A stretch of 64,000 nucleotides of DNA from Tetrastigma voinierianum (Eukaryota > Streptophyta > Magnoliopsida > Vitales > Vitaceae), in contig JAEQBH010000990.1 of NCBI GenBank assembly GCA_016808115.1, positions 1,240,001 through 1,304,000 of the forward strand, in the 5' to 3' direction. A program made the translations under genes and the position numbers. This document shows positions 11,375 through 23,600 of this stretch, piece by piece. Under the pieces are notes generated by a model. It searched no databases and had not been told where the DNA came from. It saw only the letters and a list, made by a program, of their open reading frames with translations. Position 1 is the stretch's first letter. Each line of letters opens with the position of its first letter.

Positions 11375-11985
11375 CTAATGGTCTCTTAACAACTGCAAAA
11401 CAACCCTCAAATGATCCTCATGCTCCCTCTCTGACTGGGAATAGATCAAGATGTCATCCATGAAGACTACGACAAACCGATTTAGATAGGGTGGGAATAC
11501 CTTATGCATGAGATCCATGAATGTTGCTAGCGCATTCGTCAATCTAAAGGGCATCATCGTAAACTAAAGTGCCCATAACACGTCCTGAACGCTGTCTTAG
11601 GGATATCTGTCTCCCTAACCCTCAGCTAACGGTAATTAGTGCGAAGGTCTATCTTGGAGTAGACCGCGCTCCTCTCAGTTGATCAAATAAGTCACCAATC
11701 CTCGGTAATGGATATTGATTCTTGATCGTAACCCTATTCAACTGTCGGTAGTCAATGCACAGTCAAAGGGTCCCGGGTCTTTCTTTCTGTAAACGTAATC
11801 CAGCACCCTACAGAAGTGCTCTTATAATGAATCCCTTTGTCTAAAGAACTCCTCAGATCTGACCCCGAGTTCCTACAACTCCAACCGGTGCCATCATGGT
11901 GGAGTCATAGAGATGGGGCGATGTGCCAGGTGTAACTCAATATAGAAGCCCATCCTCCGCGTAGGTAATCCCTGCAGAGCTCAAT
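11375..11985 (-). pseudogene. W1 reverse transcriptase fragment with FMDD box
   Basis: The segment 11,375-11,557 reads MMPFRLTNALATFMDLMHKV, then PYLNRFVVVFMDDILIYSQS and HEDHLRVVLQLL. This is the centre of a Ty3/gypsy reverse transcriptase. MPF.LTNA and the catalytic FMDD (family form Y/F-x-D-D) are intact here. The upstream finger region (11,560-11,985) is present but in several frames with stops. Because the flanks are broken, no functional enzyme can be made from this copy. Confidence 0.9.
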
Positions 11986-12430
11986 TTAAAAAACATCCTC
12001 ATATTCGCACACTACCCAAGGCAGATCCAAGTCTGTTCTCACCTCGTCCTCTAGCAGCCAACCCACCAACTGTCCATGCCATTTAGAATCGTACACGGTC
12101 TGGGGTAAGGCATCGTGCTTGTCCCCCTGAAATGTAACACAAGTACCGTCCTGTGTGTAGGCGATAACCCTCCTATGCTCACAATCGATGACGACATTGT
12201 ATGCCATCAACCAATCCATCCTAAGGATGACGTCGAACTCTGACATGTCCATGACCCTCAGTCCATCGGGAGTGTAATCCCGTAGATTCTAGTCAACATC
12301 CTCACATATCATCTCTCTATTCTCGCCTGGGGCCTTAAGGGAGAACTCACATACAGGGGCTCCTCTAAGGTTTCAACCTCTAAGCCAACTCCATCACAAC
12401 TGATGCAGTAATGAATGGATGCGATGCACC
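11986..12430 (-). pseudogene. W1 aspartic protease and protease-RT linker (broken)
   Basis: The frame at 11,986-12,252 has MSEFDVILRMDWLMAYNVVI, which matches the conserved FDVILGMDWL block of plant Ty3/gypsy proteases (here G is replaced by R), and ends with LPWVVCEYEDVF, the usual linker into RT. The upstream part, where the catalytic D-S/T-G triad should lie (about 12,300-12,430), is out of frame and I could not place the triad with certainty. Confidence 0.75.
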
Positions 12431-12757
12431 ATAATCAAATAACACTCTTGCCCATAGGCGAGATAGCAAGAACGCATCCCTACACCGTCGACCGGGTCGG
12501 GCTCAACCTGGTATAACAAACAGCAGTATTAACGCCCTCGAGTCCCCGACGCCTTATTCAGAGAGGCCTCGCCCTCCGCCTCGGCCCATAACTGCCCCTC
12601 CAGCCGCTTAGGTAATGGAAGGTGCCCGTGGCAAAGACCTTGACCGAACCGCTCCTCCGTCTATACTGGGATGTGGCGGAATAGACTATATCCGCTCCTG
12701 TCCCATCGCTAACTAGGACTGCACTGTCCCCAAACCCTGGGATCCCTGTCTCTAGGG

Positions 12758-12800
12758 GCAATCCCACCTCATGTGTCTCGGCTACTAGCAATGGAAACAT
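12758..12800 (-). pseudogene. W1 gag CCHC zinc knuckle with two in-frame stops
   Basis: On the minus strand one frame reads CFHC, two amber stops, PRHMRWDC. The spacing is C-x2-C-x4-H-x4-C, the nucleocapsid zinc knuckle of LTR retrotransposons. Both stops are TAG, at positions where related elements usually have Gln (CAG), and another TAG follows the last Cys-Pro. The knuckle would package genomic RNA in an active element. Confidence 0.8.
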
Positions 12801-12849
12801 ACCATCTCTCGCCGACCGGTAACCCCGAATCGTCCAGCCAGATAGCCTC

Positions 12850-13600
12850 GACTTAGAATCTCAAGTAGAAGCTCCCTCGTCGAATCGAAGAAGACTGACT
12901 CTCCTTCCTTCTTGCCACTACACCCGCTTCCCCGATTGCTCGACACCCTTCATTCTTCTCTATGGTCATGGCTGCCCCAACCATAGAGTCCATCTCCTAT
13001 AGGTGGAGTCCTACAATCTTGCCCCGAATAGACAACCTCAGCCCATTCTCAAATCTCTTGACCTTGGCCATATATGTGGCCACATAGTCGTCAGCAAAGC
13101 GGGCTAACTCTATGAATCTAGCCACATACTCCATCACTGTTATAGCTCCCTGCTTCAGCTCCAGGAACTCCTGGGCCTTTACATGTCTAACAGTGGCCGG
13201 AAAATATTTACCCATGAAGCGATGAACTCAAAGTCCAAGTCATTGGGGTTCTAAGTCTCTGTAGGTCTTAATCCAAATCTATCACACTGGGACTCGCCTA
13301 GCCGAACGCAACTAGTTTTATCTTGGCCGCATCAAAGGTAATATCCATAGCCTCCAATACTTTCTCAATCTGTCGGAACCAATGGTCTGCCACTATCTGT
13401 CCCTCCCCAGAAATATCTGGAGGATGACGTGCTCAATCTCTGGGGAGGTTATCGGACCCTCCCCCGGCCGCTATAGCCGCACTAACAGGCAATGGCAGCA
13501 AACAGAACTCCCAATAGCCTCGCCGAAGGCCCGTTGGTCAAATACCGTGGTGCTCGCTAGCACCGTGGATTCACCCCATGCTCGCCGGACTTGCCATCTA
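12850..13600 (-). pseudogene. W1 gag (capsid) remnant
   Basis: The best-preserved part (12,997-13,215) reads GKYFPATVRHVKAQEFLELK, then ITVMEYVARFIELARFADDY and KRFENGLRLSIR. This is the plant retrotransposon gag/capsid domain. Near 13,520-13,560 a minus frame gives VFDQRAFGEAIG, resembling the N-terminal FNPQAFIEAMG seen in the gag start of the second chromovirus at 63,880. The N-terminus lies at about 13,600, but no reliable start codon is in frame because of frameshifts. Confidence 0.75.
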
Positions 13601-14044
13601 CACATGTCAAATGGCGACAAATTTATTGAATTTCTATATCAATCTAATTAGTAGTGCACATGCCAACTACCACTAGACTTAGCAATCATGAACTGACCCG
13701 TTCATCATCTTTTTCTCAGTGGTGCTAATTGCCAACCACTCATTTCATTTGTCTCAATAATTTTCTGAACCCCTAAGGTTATGTTTCTCAACCCTAGTGT
13801 TCCACATACAATTCGTCATGTATATATTTCACATCATTCAATCAAGCATGTTAAGCATAAACATGCATGCAACACACATATCACAATTCAAGTCATCAAA
13901 ATGCACAATGAATGCATAATCTAAACCCGTTTCCCATCGAGTTCTAGGTATTCATGTACCTAACTCCAAACACCAAACTGTGAAACTGGTACAGAATCCA
14001 AACTTATGGATACCCAAACCTGCCTCCCTGCAGATTCAGATTTC

Positions 14045-14060
14045 TGCCCCGATACCAAGT
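14045..14060 (-). promoter_or_regulatory. Second, duplicated W1 primer-binding site
   Basis: In the element's sense CTTGGTATCGGGGC follows an LTR-end-like GGGGCGCCCTGA. It corresponds to the PBS at 14,467-14,482 in the 422-bp duplication, with substitutions that weaken the match to initiator tRNA-Met. Confidence 0.6.
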
Positions 14061-14466
14061 CAGGGCGCCCCAAACCCGAGGGTCATTTCTCTTTGTGACT
14101 TTTTAACAAAGGTCTATGAACAAAAAGTGTTTCAGGTATAGTGTCCATGAAGAATGACCCAAACAAAGGCACAACATGCTGAATCGCGCGTATGGGGTCG
14201 CGGTGTACGTTGCTCGCGCGATCGCACACACCGCGCGGGCGCACCAGACGCGACGCCAAGTCCGTGGCCGGGCGACACCAAGCCCTCGCTTACGTGCCTG
14301 GTGGCCGGCCCGGGACTCCAATGAAGCCAATGAATGCATGATCTAAACCCGTTTCCCATCGAGTTTTAAGTATTCGTGTACCTAACTCCAAACACCAAAC
14401 TGTGAAACTGGTACAAAATCCAAACTTATGGATACCCAAACCTAAGCTCCCTGCGCCCGTATTCTA

Positions 14467-14482
14467 AAGCTCGATACCAAGA
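14467..14482 (-). promoter_or_regulatory. W1 primer-binding site (initiator tRNA-Met type)
   Basis: In the element's sense TCTTGGTATCGAGCTT follows the LTR end GGCGCCACA directly. Plant Ty3/gypsy and Copia elements commonly use TGGTATCAGAGC, complementary to the 3' end of initiator tRNA-Met. Here two adjacent bases differ. It fixes the inner edge of the 5' LTR. Confidence 0.8.
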
Positions 14483-16937
14483 TGTGGCGCCCAAATCCCG
14501 GGTCATTTTGTACTTTTTTTTTAACAAAGGTCCAGAATGAAGTTTGCAGTACGCGGTCCGTGAACAATGACCAAAACAAAGGCACAACACAAAGGTAATC
14601 GCGGGCAGATGGGTCGTGTGCACAGCAGACGAAAGACCGCACACACCTGGGCGCACACCAGTCGCGACGCCAAGTCCGTGTTGCGACACCAGGCCCCCCT
14701 GCCATGCCTAGGCCTGGTCGCAACTCCAAGGAAGCCAAACCATGTTGCGACACTGGGGTCGTGTCGCGACACCAATTTTTCCAAACTGTGTCGCGAAATC
14801 AAGAACTGTGTCGCGACACCAAGAATTGTGTCGCGATGCATCTCAAATTTCACGCAGCCTTTCGTGGTTAGACACCAAAGGCCGCGTTATACACCCAACA
14901 CCGCTCGTGAGCAACATAAAATTTCGCGTCACGACCTAGACCAGCTCGTCCCGCACCCGCCATGTTGCGACACAAAATTTGATGTCGCTACCTGGGGCCG
15001 AGGACCTCCCGTCAGGCGCCACTGTGCTCGCATCAGGCGTACGCGCTTTTAACGCTGTCGCTGAAGGCAGTTTCCACTCGGCCGGCGCTTCACGCTGAAG
15101 CCAGCCTTGCACTCTCTGGTTTCACCCAACAAGGACATCACTCTTACAGGTCACGAATCTACATTGAAATGGTGAACTCATCCAAATTTGATCCCCTCGT
15201 GACTTTTCCTTTCTCTCCCTTCTCTTTTGTTCTACTTATTGTAAAATCACAAAAAATTGCCTTATTACTACAGCTACTGAACTGAAACTCACCAAATGTA
15301 TATTTTATACAAAAGAAGTTATTTACACCTATTTAAAATGCACTACAAGAAAACTGGTCTTTTACCCAAGATACAAAATACAAAAATACACAACATGGCT
15401 ATTTCTTCGCCTAAGGCTCGAATGTGCCCCATCCTGCAAACCTTCGCACTGAAATGGTTAGTTATTCCTCGACGGGGGTGAACAATGCCCGTAGTCAATT
15501 TCCTACATGAGTTACTCCCCACTTAAGTGCTTATGCAATGGCAAACCCAACATTAAAGTAAAACATGTATGTCCCTACTCAAATGTCTACATGTTATGGA
15601 TGAGAATGTGACTCACCCTTTCGCACATCTCGAGCCCTCACTGACTCCCTCACACATGCATATGCCAAGTATGAAAACATTGTCTTCAAAACAAAAGGTT
15701 TTTGTTTTTGAAAGCACATCGTCAATCGTATAACGGCTTCATTTGACAACCTCGTGAACAAATACTTTGGACAATCTCTTTGAGGTGAATTGTTGAAAAC
15801 TCTCCGTACGCTTCTTCGACATCCTCACACGAACCGCTTGGACAACTTTCCACGCAATTTCTTCTCGACAACTTTCCGATATAATTTTTTTCTTTTCTTT
15901 TGGACAACCCTCCGATATATATTTATGAGCCTACTCCGATAATTTATTGTTTGAACAACCCTCCGATTTTATTTCATGTCATGCACTCACACCTATGGTT
16001 CTAGGGTGCCCCAGTGCATATGAAATGTAATATGTCATTTCACAACAATTCATGTTAATATATTAAGCATGCATATATTAACGAAATTTACACGCAATCA
16101 ACATGTTATTCACTTATGGAAATAACACAAACATCACACAAGCCCTATGAACAGTCCAACACACGGTCTCGGAACTGTCATGGACAACCTTAAGGATTTC
16201 ACCATCCAATCCCAATCTTTGGAACTAAAAACACGGCCATTCAAGCCTCCGAACATCCATATCCATTCGAATGGCTCTCAGCCAAGGAATAAATCAAGTA
16301 GGAGAAAACCCCTACCTCTCGGAGTTTGTCGAAATTCCACAACTCTACTCCACGCCGTAGCCCTTGCAAGTAAACAACTTGCCTCTTGCCTCACCGGATT
16401 GACGGACTCTATTTGTGGAAAATCTAGAGAGAAAGTAGAGCTTATCTCTCTAAAAGCTCTCTCTTTCCTTCTTCTCTTTCATTTCTTCTCTTTCTTTTCC
16501 CTCCCAAGCCGGTTGGTCAAGATTGTGTCAAGTGAGATGTCCTCTCACTTGCCACATGTCCAATTCTCATTGGTTCTTAGGATTTCTCCTTATCCCTTAT
16601 CCATCTACTTTGGATTTTCATCCAATGACATGATGCCACATGTCACCTATTGCCTACACTTGAGCTCATTGTTTGACTCCATCTCACTTCTGACACGTGA
16701 CGCCGCGGCTACTCATCTACATGCCAAGTGTCTCGGTGACTACCCTCGGTGCTCTAAAAACGTGGGAAATTCTCAATCGCCTCGAATTCAACGAATTTAA
16801 CGCAGTTAGATTTTGCGAGACAATTTTAACGATGAAGTCTGTTTCGTCATCCGAGATCTAGAAAAAATCTCGATTTTTTGACTGAAATTACCGTTTTACC
16901 CTTTCTTAGAAAATCATAGATTTTCTAGGGTTTTACA
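14483..16937 (-). repeat. W1 5' LTR (2.46 kb)
   Basis: Runs from TGTGGCGCCCAAATCCCGGG to TTTTCTAGGGTTTTACA in plus coordinates. It contains GTCGCGAC repeats (14,650-15,000), an ACTGAAACTCACC/TGTATATTTTATAC block also found in the 3' LTR, the TTGGACAAC cluster and a CACGTG motif near the LTR start. It would supply promoter and polyadenylation signals to W1. The open frames on either strand here are not genes. Confidence 0.85.
14650..14960. repeat. GTCGCGAC repeat cluster in W1 5' LTR
   Basis: The 8-bp palindrome GTCGCGAC or one-base variants begin at 14,763, 14,790, 14,810 and 14,830, with more degenerate copies on both sides. Steps are 27, 20 and 20 bp. Each is typically followed by ACCAA. 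The matching 3' LTR region (5,990-6,490) keeps a more decayed version. The same motif and spacing occur in two unrelated LTR families elsewhere in this window. Confidence 0.75.
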
Positions 16938-17469
16938 AAATATATTAAAGAAGAGGCACCAAAAACGTGACTCCAAAACAAAGAGAGAGAGGAACACTAC
17001 AAGAAAATGGCTTACATTGATAGGATAATTCCTAACTTATGTAAATACAAGCTGTAAGCTATCAAGATTGAAAACAATAACATATATGAGCCTCTTGAAA
17101 ATTACCTTGACACATGTTTAATTTGGGAAAAACAATATTGACATATGGTAAGTTCTTAACTTAACATTTTAGTGATAAGTCAAGGTTAAAAATGCATTTG
17201 CTATTAACATTCTTTATTGTACGCAAACGTATATTTAGCTTCCCTTATTTCATTTTCTCAAAAACCTAACTTTTGTGGAATCTCTCTTTTCAAAACATCA
17301 TTTAAGGTTACATTACTGGTAATTGATTCAAAGGATCCCGAGGCATATCGGTCTCGGATGATACATAAAATATATTAAATTAAAATTTTTAAAAGAGCTT
17401 ATAAAATTATCACAAAAATAAGTGATAATCATACAATTAAAATTATATACATATATATATATATATATA
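16938..17469. other. Spacer between W1 and the satellite array
   Basis: Contains CACTACAAGAAAA (16,995-17,007), a sequence typical of the terminal repeat of CACTA (En/Spm) transposons and their MITEs. No matching inverted end is seen before the satellite, so it may be a truncated CACTA end or chance. The rest is AT-rich, including a (TA)n run at about 17,450-17,470. No gene is seen. Confidence 0.4.
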
Positions 17470-19902
17470 TAAATTTCTATGTACATTAAAAATATATAAT
17501 TGAAATTTTTTTATTTGGTAAATATTAAAAAAGCAAAAAATTTATTTTTGTAATAATATTTATTTAAATAAGCATAGTCATACTTTAAAATATAAATATA
17601 ATTTACCAAAGATATTTTAAAATAAACCATTATAAAATATTAACTTTAAAATAAATATTTTTTTCAAAACACCTCTACTTCCCCCTCCCTCTTCGAGAAC
17701 CCCTTCCCCTTCCTCTTCCTCTCTCTGTCTCCCTGCTCTATCTCTCCCATAAACCCGCCCTTCTTCCCTTGTTTCTTTTTTCCTCTCTCCTGATGCCCTT
17801 CCCTCCAATTTTTATCTCTCTCGCTTTTCTCTCCCCAACTCTAGCACTTTCTTCATCATTCCTTCATCGATAGAAACTGGGTGTTATTTTCTTCGCTGTA
17901 GACAACAACACCCTTTATCATTAGACCGATTTCTCCCCAGGTCGAATTACGTAGGTGGAGAGATGAGTCTCTTCAAAACTCCTAACTCCTTAGTAAGTTC
18001 ACAATTCATGCCTTAACGTACTTGTCTATGTGTGTTTTTGACCTTTCTGGCTCAGCGGGAGTGAAAGGCTCAGGTGTTGTATTTTCACAGGCTTGAAGTA
18101 TATAATCATTTGTTGTACCATAGCGTTCGAACTCACCCCATTACAAGAGGAAATTTCAGAGCAAAGCGCCTCGTACCATTTGTGCCTCGCCAATCAATGA
18201 AATGAACAGTAGTCAAGTGGGCTTCATCCACCAAAGGCACATGACCCTGCTGAAAGGCACATGTCACACCTACTTTATTTTTGTTTTCCGTACAACCGAA
18301 CCCCTATTAACCTTACAGTGATATGTGTTCACCAAGGGTCATGTGCCTTTAGATGGGCCCATGACCCTTTGTTCATTTCATTGATTGAGCGGAGCTTAGT
18401 GTTTTTTTCGAGGCGCTGCCTTTTTAGGTTTCTCTTAAAAGGGTGAGGTTCACTCTTGTGAAGTACAACCAGTGATTATATACTTTCAAGCCTTTATGAA
18501 ATACAACACATGGGCTTTCCTCCATTGCAAATTTGAAGAAAAGATGGAAAAAAAACACACATAGACAAATACTATTAAGGCATAGATTATTGAACTTACT
18601 AAGGGTTAGGGTTTTGAAGAGACTCGTATCCACCTCTGTGGTTGGTACCAAAGAAATAGGTCTAACAATAAAGGGGTGTTTGTTGTCTGGCAAGAGTAGA
18701 TTGTCAGTTTCTATCGAAGAGAGAGAGGGTGCGTAAAGAGAGAAAGTGTTAGAAGTTGAGGGGGAGAAAAGCAAAAGAAAGAGAGGGAGGGCTTGTCGTG
18801 AGAGAGGAAAAAGAAACAAGGGAAGGCTGGTCAGGGAGAGATAGAGCAGAGACAGAGGAAGAGGAAGGGAAGGGCTCGAAGAGGGAAAATATTTATTTAA
18901 AGTTAATATTTTATACGGTTTATTTAAAATATTTCTGTCTGTACTTATATTTATATTTTTAAGTATGATTATGATTATTTAAATAGTATTACAAAAATAC
19001 TTATTTGCTTTTTATTTAATATTTACCAAATAAAAAATTTCAATTATGTATTTTAATGTGTATCGAAATTATATGCACATTAAAATATATAATTGAAATT
19101 TTTTATTTGGTAAATATTAAATAAAAAGCAAATAAATTTATTTTTGTAATAATATTTATTTAAATAAGCATAATCATACTAAAAATATAAATATAATTCA
19201 CCAAAATATTTAAATAAAACCATTATAAATATTAACTTTAAAATAAATATTTTTTTCAAAACAACCCTACTTCCCCCTCCCTCTTCGAGAACCCCTTCCC
19301 CTTCCTCTTCCTCTCTCTGCCTCGCTTCTATCTCTCCCACAAACTCGCCCTTCTCCCCTTGTTTCTTTTTTCCTCTCTCCCGAGCAAGCCCTTCCCTCCA
19401 CTTTATCTCTCCGCTCCCCTCAACTTCTAGCACTTTCTCTTCTACTCACCCTCTCTTTCAATAGAAACTCGGCAAGCTACTCTGGGCTGCACAACAAACA
19501 GTTCCCTTTATCATTAGACCATTTCTCCGGCACGATCATGTGAGGGTGATACGAAGTCTTCTTCAAAACCCTAACTCCTTAGTAAGTTCAATAATCTATG
19601 CCTTAATCAGATGGTCTATGTGTGTGTTTTTTTTTCATCTTTTCTTCAAATTCGCAATGGAGGAAAGCCTGTGTGTTGTATTTCATTAAGACTTAGAAGT
19701 ATATAATCACTGGTTGTACTCATAAAGGTTCGAACCTCACCCCATTACAAGAGAAACCCAAAAAAAGAGCAAAGCGCCTCAAAAAAACTCACTAAGCTCC
19801 CGCTCAATCAATGAAATGAACAAGGGTCATGGGCCCATCCACTAAAGGCACATGACCCTTGGTGAAAGGCACATGTCACTCTCTTTATTTTTTTTTTCTG
19901 TA

Positions 19903-20693
19903 TTAACCGAACCCCATTAACCTTAAGGAGTAACATGTGCCTTTCACCAAGGGTCATGTGCCTTTAGTGGATGGGCCCATGACCCTTGTTCATTTCATTG
20001 ATTGAGCTGGAGCTTAGTGCGTTTTTTTTAGGCGCTTTGCTCTTTTTTTAGGTTTCTCTTGTAAAGGGGTGAGGTTCGAACCTTTATGAAGTACAACCAT
20101 TGATTATACACTTTCAAGCCTTTAAGTGAAGAAAAACGACATGGGCTTTCCTCCACGCGAATTTGAAGAAAAAGATGGAAAAAACACACATAGACAAATA
20201 CGCATTAAGGCATGGATTATCGAACTTACTAAGGGTTGTGGTTTTGAAGAGACCGTGATCCACCCATCTCTTTCGATAGAAACTGACAATCTACTTCCTT
20301 GCTGCACAACAACACCCCTTATCATTAGACCGATTTCTCTGGGTAATCGACTACATAGGTGGATAATGAGCTTCCTTTTCCAAAACCCCAACCTTCTTAG
20401 TAAGTTCAAAATCTATGCTTTAATCAGATCGCTCATGCGTGTTTCTTTTTCATCTTTTCTTTAAATTGCATTGGAGGAAAGCCCCAGGTGTTGTATTTCA
20501 TTATGCTTGAAGGAGCACACTGGTTGTAAAGGTTATAGCACTGAACTACCTCTATTCATAAAGAGAAACCAAAGAGCAAGCGCCTCGTGTCTCACTTAAA
20601 GCCTCAGCCAATCAATGAAATGAACAAGGGCTCATCTACTAAATATGACCCAGGAAAGGCACATGTCATTCTCACTCTATTTTGCTTTGTCTA
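19903..20693. repeat. Half-length satellite step lacking the AT-rich centre
   Basis: Two GC-side centres lie only ~790 bp apart here instead of ~1,590. At about 20,260 the arm going out (…GTGATCCACCCATC) joins directly to the arm coming back (TCTTTCGATAGAAACTG). The AT centre and both polypyrimidine tracts are deleted. The result is a compact inverted repeat with a very short loop. Confidence 0.75.
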
Positions 20694-23600
20694 CAACCAA
20701 ACCCACTTAACCTTAAGGAGTGACATGTGCTCTTTCACCAAGGGAATGTGCCTTTAGTGGATGGCCATAACCCATGTTTACTTACTGATCGAAGGGATTT
20801 AAAAAAGGTTTTTTCGAGGCGCTTACCTTTTAGGCTTCAGAAGGTGAGGTTCGAACCTTATGAAGTACAAACGTTGATTATATACTCTTCGCCTTTATGG
20901 AAATACAACACATGGGCTCTCCACAAGTAATTTGAAGAAAAGACGAAAAAACACACATAGATAAATAATATTAAAAGATAATGATTTAACTGATATGTTA
21001 GGGTTTTGAAGAGACTGCATCCACCTTCTCGTGGTTGGTACTGTTAAAATAGGTCTAAGAATAAGTGCGTTTGTTGTCCGCTGTATAGATTGTCGCTTTC
21101 TATCAAAAGCAGAGAGGGTAGAAATATATATGCAGCAGAAGTCGAGGCAGGAAGTTTGCAGATAGTTGATATGAGTGCTTGTCAGGAGAGAGGAAAAGAA
21201 ACAAGGGAGAAGGGTGAGCCAGGAGCATATAGAGACAGAGAGCAGAAGGATAAGCAGATTTGGGTGAGATAGGTTGTTTGTTTTAAAGTTAATATTTATA
21301 GAGTTTTGCTGGTCAGCTTATTTGGCATGATTATGATATTTTCAATAAATATTGAGTTGATAAAATAAACATTGCTTTATTTTAATATTTATCAAGAAAA
21401 TAATTATGTATTTTAATGTGCATTTAAATTATATGCAATACTAAAAATATATAATTGAAATTTTTTATTTGTTAAATATTTAATAAAATCAAATAAATTT
21501 ATTTTTTAATAAATATTTATTTAAATAAAGTATAATCATACTAGTAAAAATATAATTATAAATTTAGAATATATTTTAAATAAACCATTATAAAATATTA
21601 ACTTTAAAATAAATATTTTTTCAAAACAACCCTACTTCCCCCTCCCTCTTCGAGAACCCCTTCCCCTTCCTCTTCCTCTCTGTCTCCCTGCTCTATCTCT
21701 CCCACAAACTCGCCCTTCTCCCCTTGTTTCTTTTTTCCTCTCTCCCCGACAAGCCCCTCCCCCTCCACTTTATCTCTCTGCTTTTCGCCCCCTCAACTTC
21801 TAGCACTTTCTCTCTCTACTCAATTCTCCTCTTTCGATAGAAACTGAGAAAGTTACTTCACAGACAACAACACCCCTTTATCATTAGACTCCATTTCTCT
21901 GTATCGACCACGTAGGTGGGATACGAGCCCCTTCTCAAAACCCTAACCCTTTTAGTAAGTCTAATAATCTATGCCTTAATCGTATTGGTTTATGTGTGTG
22001 TTTTTTCATCTTTTCTTCAAATTCATATTTGGAAGGAAAGCTCGTGGTGTTGTATTTCATTAAGGCTTGAAGTATACATAATCACCGGTTGTACTCATAA
22101 AGGTTCGAACTCACTTATTACAGAGAAATTAAAAAGAAGAGCCGCCTGTGGTCTCACAAGCCCGCCAATCATCAAAGGAACAGTAGTCATGGGCTCATCT
22201 GAACACCAAGACATATCTTTGAGGGGGTGCACATGTCACTCCTTACTTTATTTTGGCTTTCTCTACAACCAAACCCACTAACCTTAAGGAGTGACATGTG
22301 TTTTTTTTGTCGCTATGGTCATGTGCCTTTTAGTGGATGGGCCCACAATCTTGTTCATTTTACATTGACTGAAAGCGGAGCTTAGTGTGTGTTTTTTTGA
22401 GGCGCTTTGCTCTTTTTTTAGGTTTCTCTTGTAAAGGGGTGAGGTTTGAACCTTTATGAAGTACAACCAAAGAATTATATATTAAGCATTTATGAAATAC
22501 AGACATGTAGCTTTCTCCATTATGCTAATTCTTAGCTAAGATGGAAAAACACACGATAGAGAGCCATTACAGATAGATTATTGAACTTACTATGGGTTAG
22601 AGCCTCATTCACCTCTCGGTTATAATTAAAAGAAAATAGTTCACAACAAAGGCAAGCTTAGTTGTCCTGCAATATAGATCACTCTTACCACAGAGGCGAG
22701 AGAGAGTGTTGGTTTGGGAGAAAGCTTAGATAAAGAGGCTGAGGCTACAAGAGAGAGTAAAAAGAAACAGTGAGAGTATGGCTTGTGGAGATATGAGATA
22801 GAGAGGAAGAGGTGGAAGTGTTTTGTTATGAGGAAGTGTGGTGCTTTGGAAAATATTTATTCATTACTTATACGGCTTTATTTAAAATGCTTGTCAAATT
22901 TATATTTATATTTTAAGTATGATTATGATTGGCTTAAATAGTTAGTATATAGGCAGCTCTTATTTCTTTATTTAATATTAAATAAAAATTTCACTATGTA
23001 TTTTAATGCATCAAATTATACACATTAAAATATATAATTGAAATTCTTTATTTGGTAAATATTAAATAAAAAATAAATTTATTTTTTGTAATAATATTTA
23101 TTTAAATAAGCATAATCATACTTAAAAATATAAATATAAATTTAGACCAAATATATTTTAAATAAAACCATTATAAAATATTAACTTTAAAATAAATATT
23201 TTTTCAAAACAACCCTACTTCCCCCTCCCTCTTCGAGAACCCCTTCCCCTTTCTCTTCCCCTTTTCTCCCCGTCTACTTCTCCCACAAACCCTCAGCCTC
23301 TCTCCTCTTGTTTTTTTCCTCTCTCCTGCCGACAAGCCCTTCCTCCACTGGTCTTCCTCGCTTTTCTCCCTAAACTTCTAGCACTTTCTCTCTCTACTCA
23401 CCCTCTCTTTTCGATAGAAACTGGCAAGCTACTCTTGCCATACATTAAACACCCCTTTATCATTAGACCGACTTCTTGGGTACCGACCACAGAGGTGGAT
23501 ACGAGTCTCTTCAAAACCCTAACCCTTAGTAAGTTCAATAATCTATGCCTTAATCGTATTTGTCTATGTGTGTGTTTTTTTTTTCATCTTTTCTTCAAAT

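Larger units (their letters stand above)
13915..14758 (-). repeat. 422-bp tandem duplication of W1 LTR end, PBS and leader
   Basis: CTAAACCCGTTTCCCATCGA occurs at 13,921 and 14,343, and GATACCAAG occurs at 14,051 and 14,473; the offset is 422 bp in both cases. Each copy contains leader sequence, the primer-binding site, and the last ~270 bp of the LTR. W1 therefore has two LTR-PBS junctions: 14,482/14,483 (used here as the LTR edge) and a degraded one near 14,060. The region holds no gene. Confidence 0.85.
5960..16937 (-). mobile_element. Ty3/gypsy chromovirus W1 (Tekay-like), decayed full-length element
   Basis: Minus-strand LTR retrotransposon of about 11 kb. Both LTRs read TGTAAAACCC…CCACA in the element's sense. 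The internal region carries, in order from the 5' LTR, an initiator-Met-type PBS, gag, CCHC knuckle, protease, reverse transcriptase, RNase H, integrase and a chromodomain, then a purine tract at the 3' LTR. That order (RT-RH-IN) and the chromodomain define a Ty3/gypsy chromovirus. Flanks are AAATG (5,955-5,959) and AAATA (16,938-16,942), a one-mismatch candidate target duplication. All frames are broken. The two LTRs are clearly diverged, so the insertion is old or the sequence has errors. Confidence 0.9.

Noticed and set aside
15342..15358. CACTACAAGAAAACTGG as a CACTA transposon end
   Set aside because: The matching position in the other W1 LTR (about 7,437) has ATTACAAGAAAACTAGG within colinear LTR sequence, so it is ordinary LTR sequence that happens to resemble a CACTA terminus.
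18424..18819. 131-codon minus-strand frame in the satellite (and similar frames in nearly every monomer, e.g. 16,147-16,800 in the W1 LTR)
   Set aside because: The same peptide text recurs in both orientations wherever an arm is intact, is low-complexity (Pro/Ser/Leu from the pyrimidine tract), lacks any known domain and is broken at random in other copies. It is arm sequence, not a gene.
23513..23530. CCCTAACCC boxes resembling telomere repeat (CCCTAAA)n
   Set aside because: Only one or two units occur per satellite arm, at a fixed place in the monomer. There is no tandem telomeric run, so this is not an interstitial telomere.
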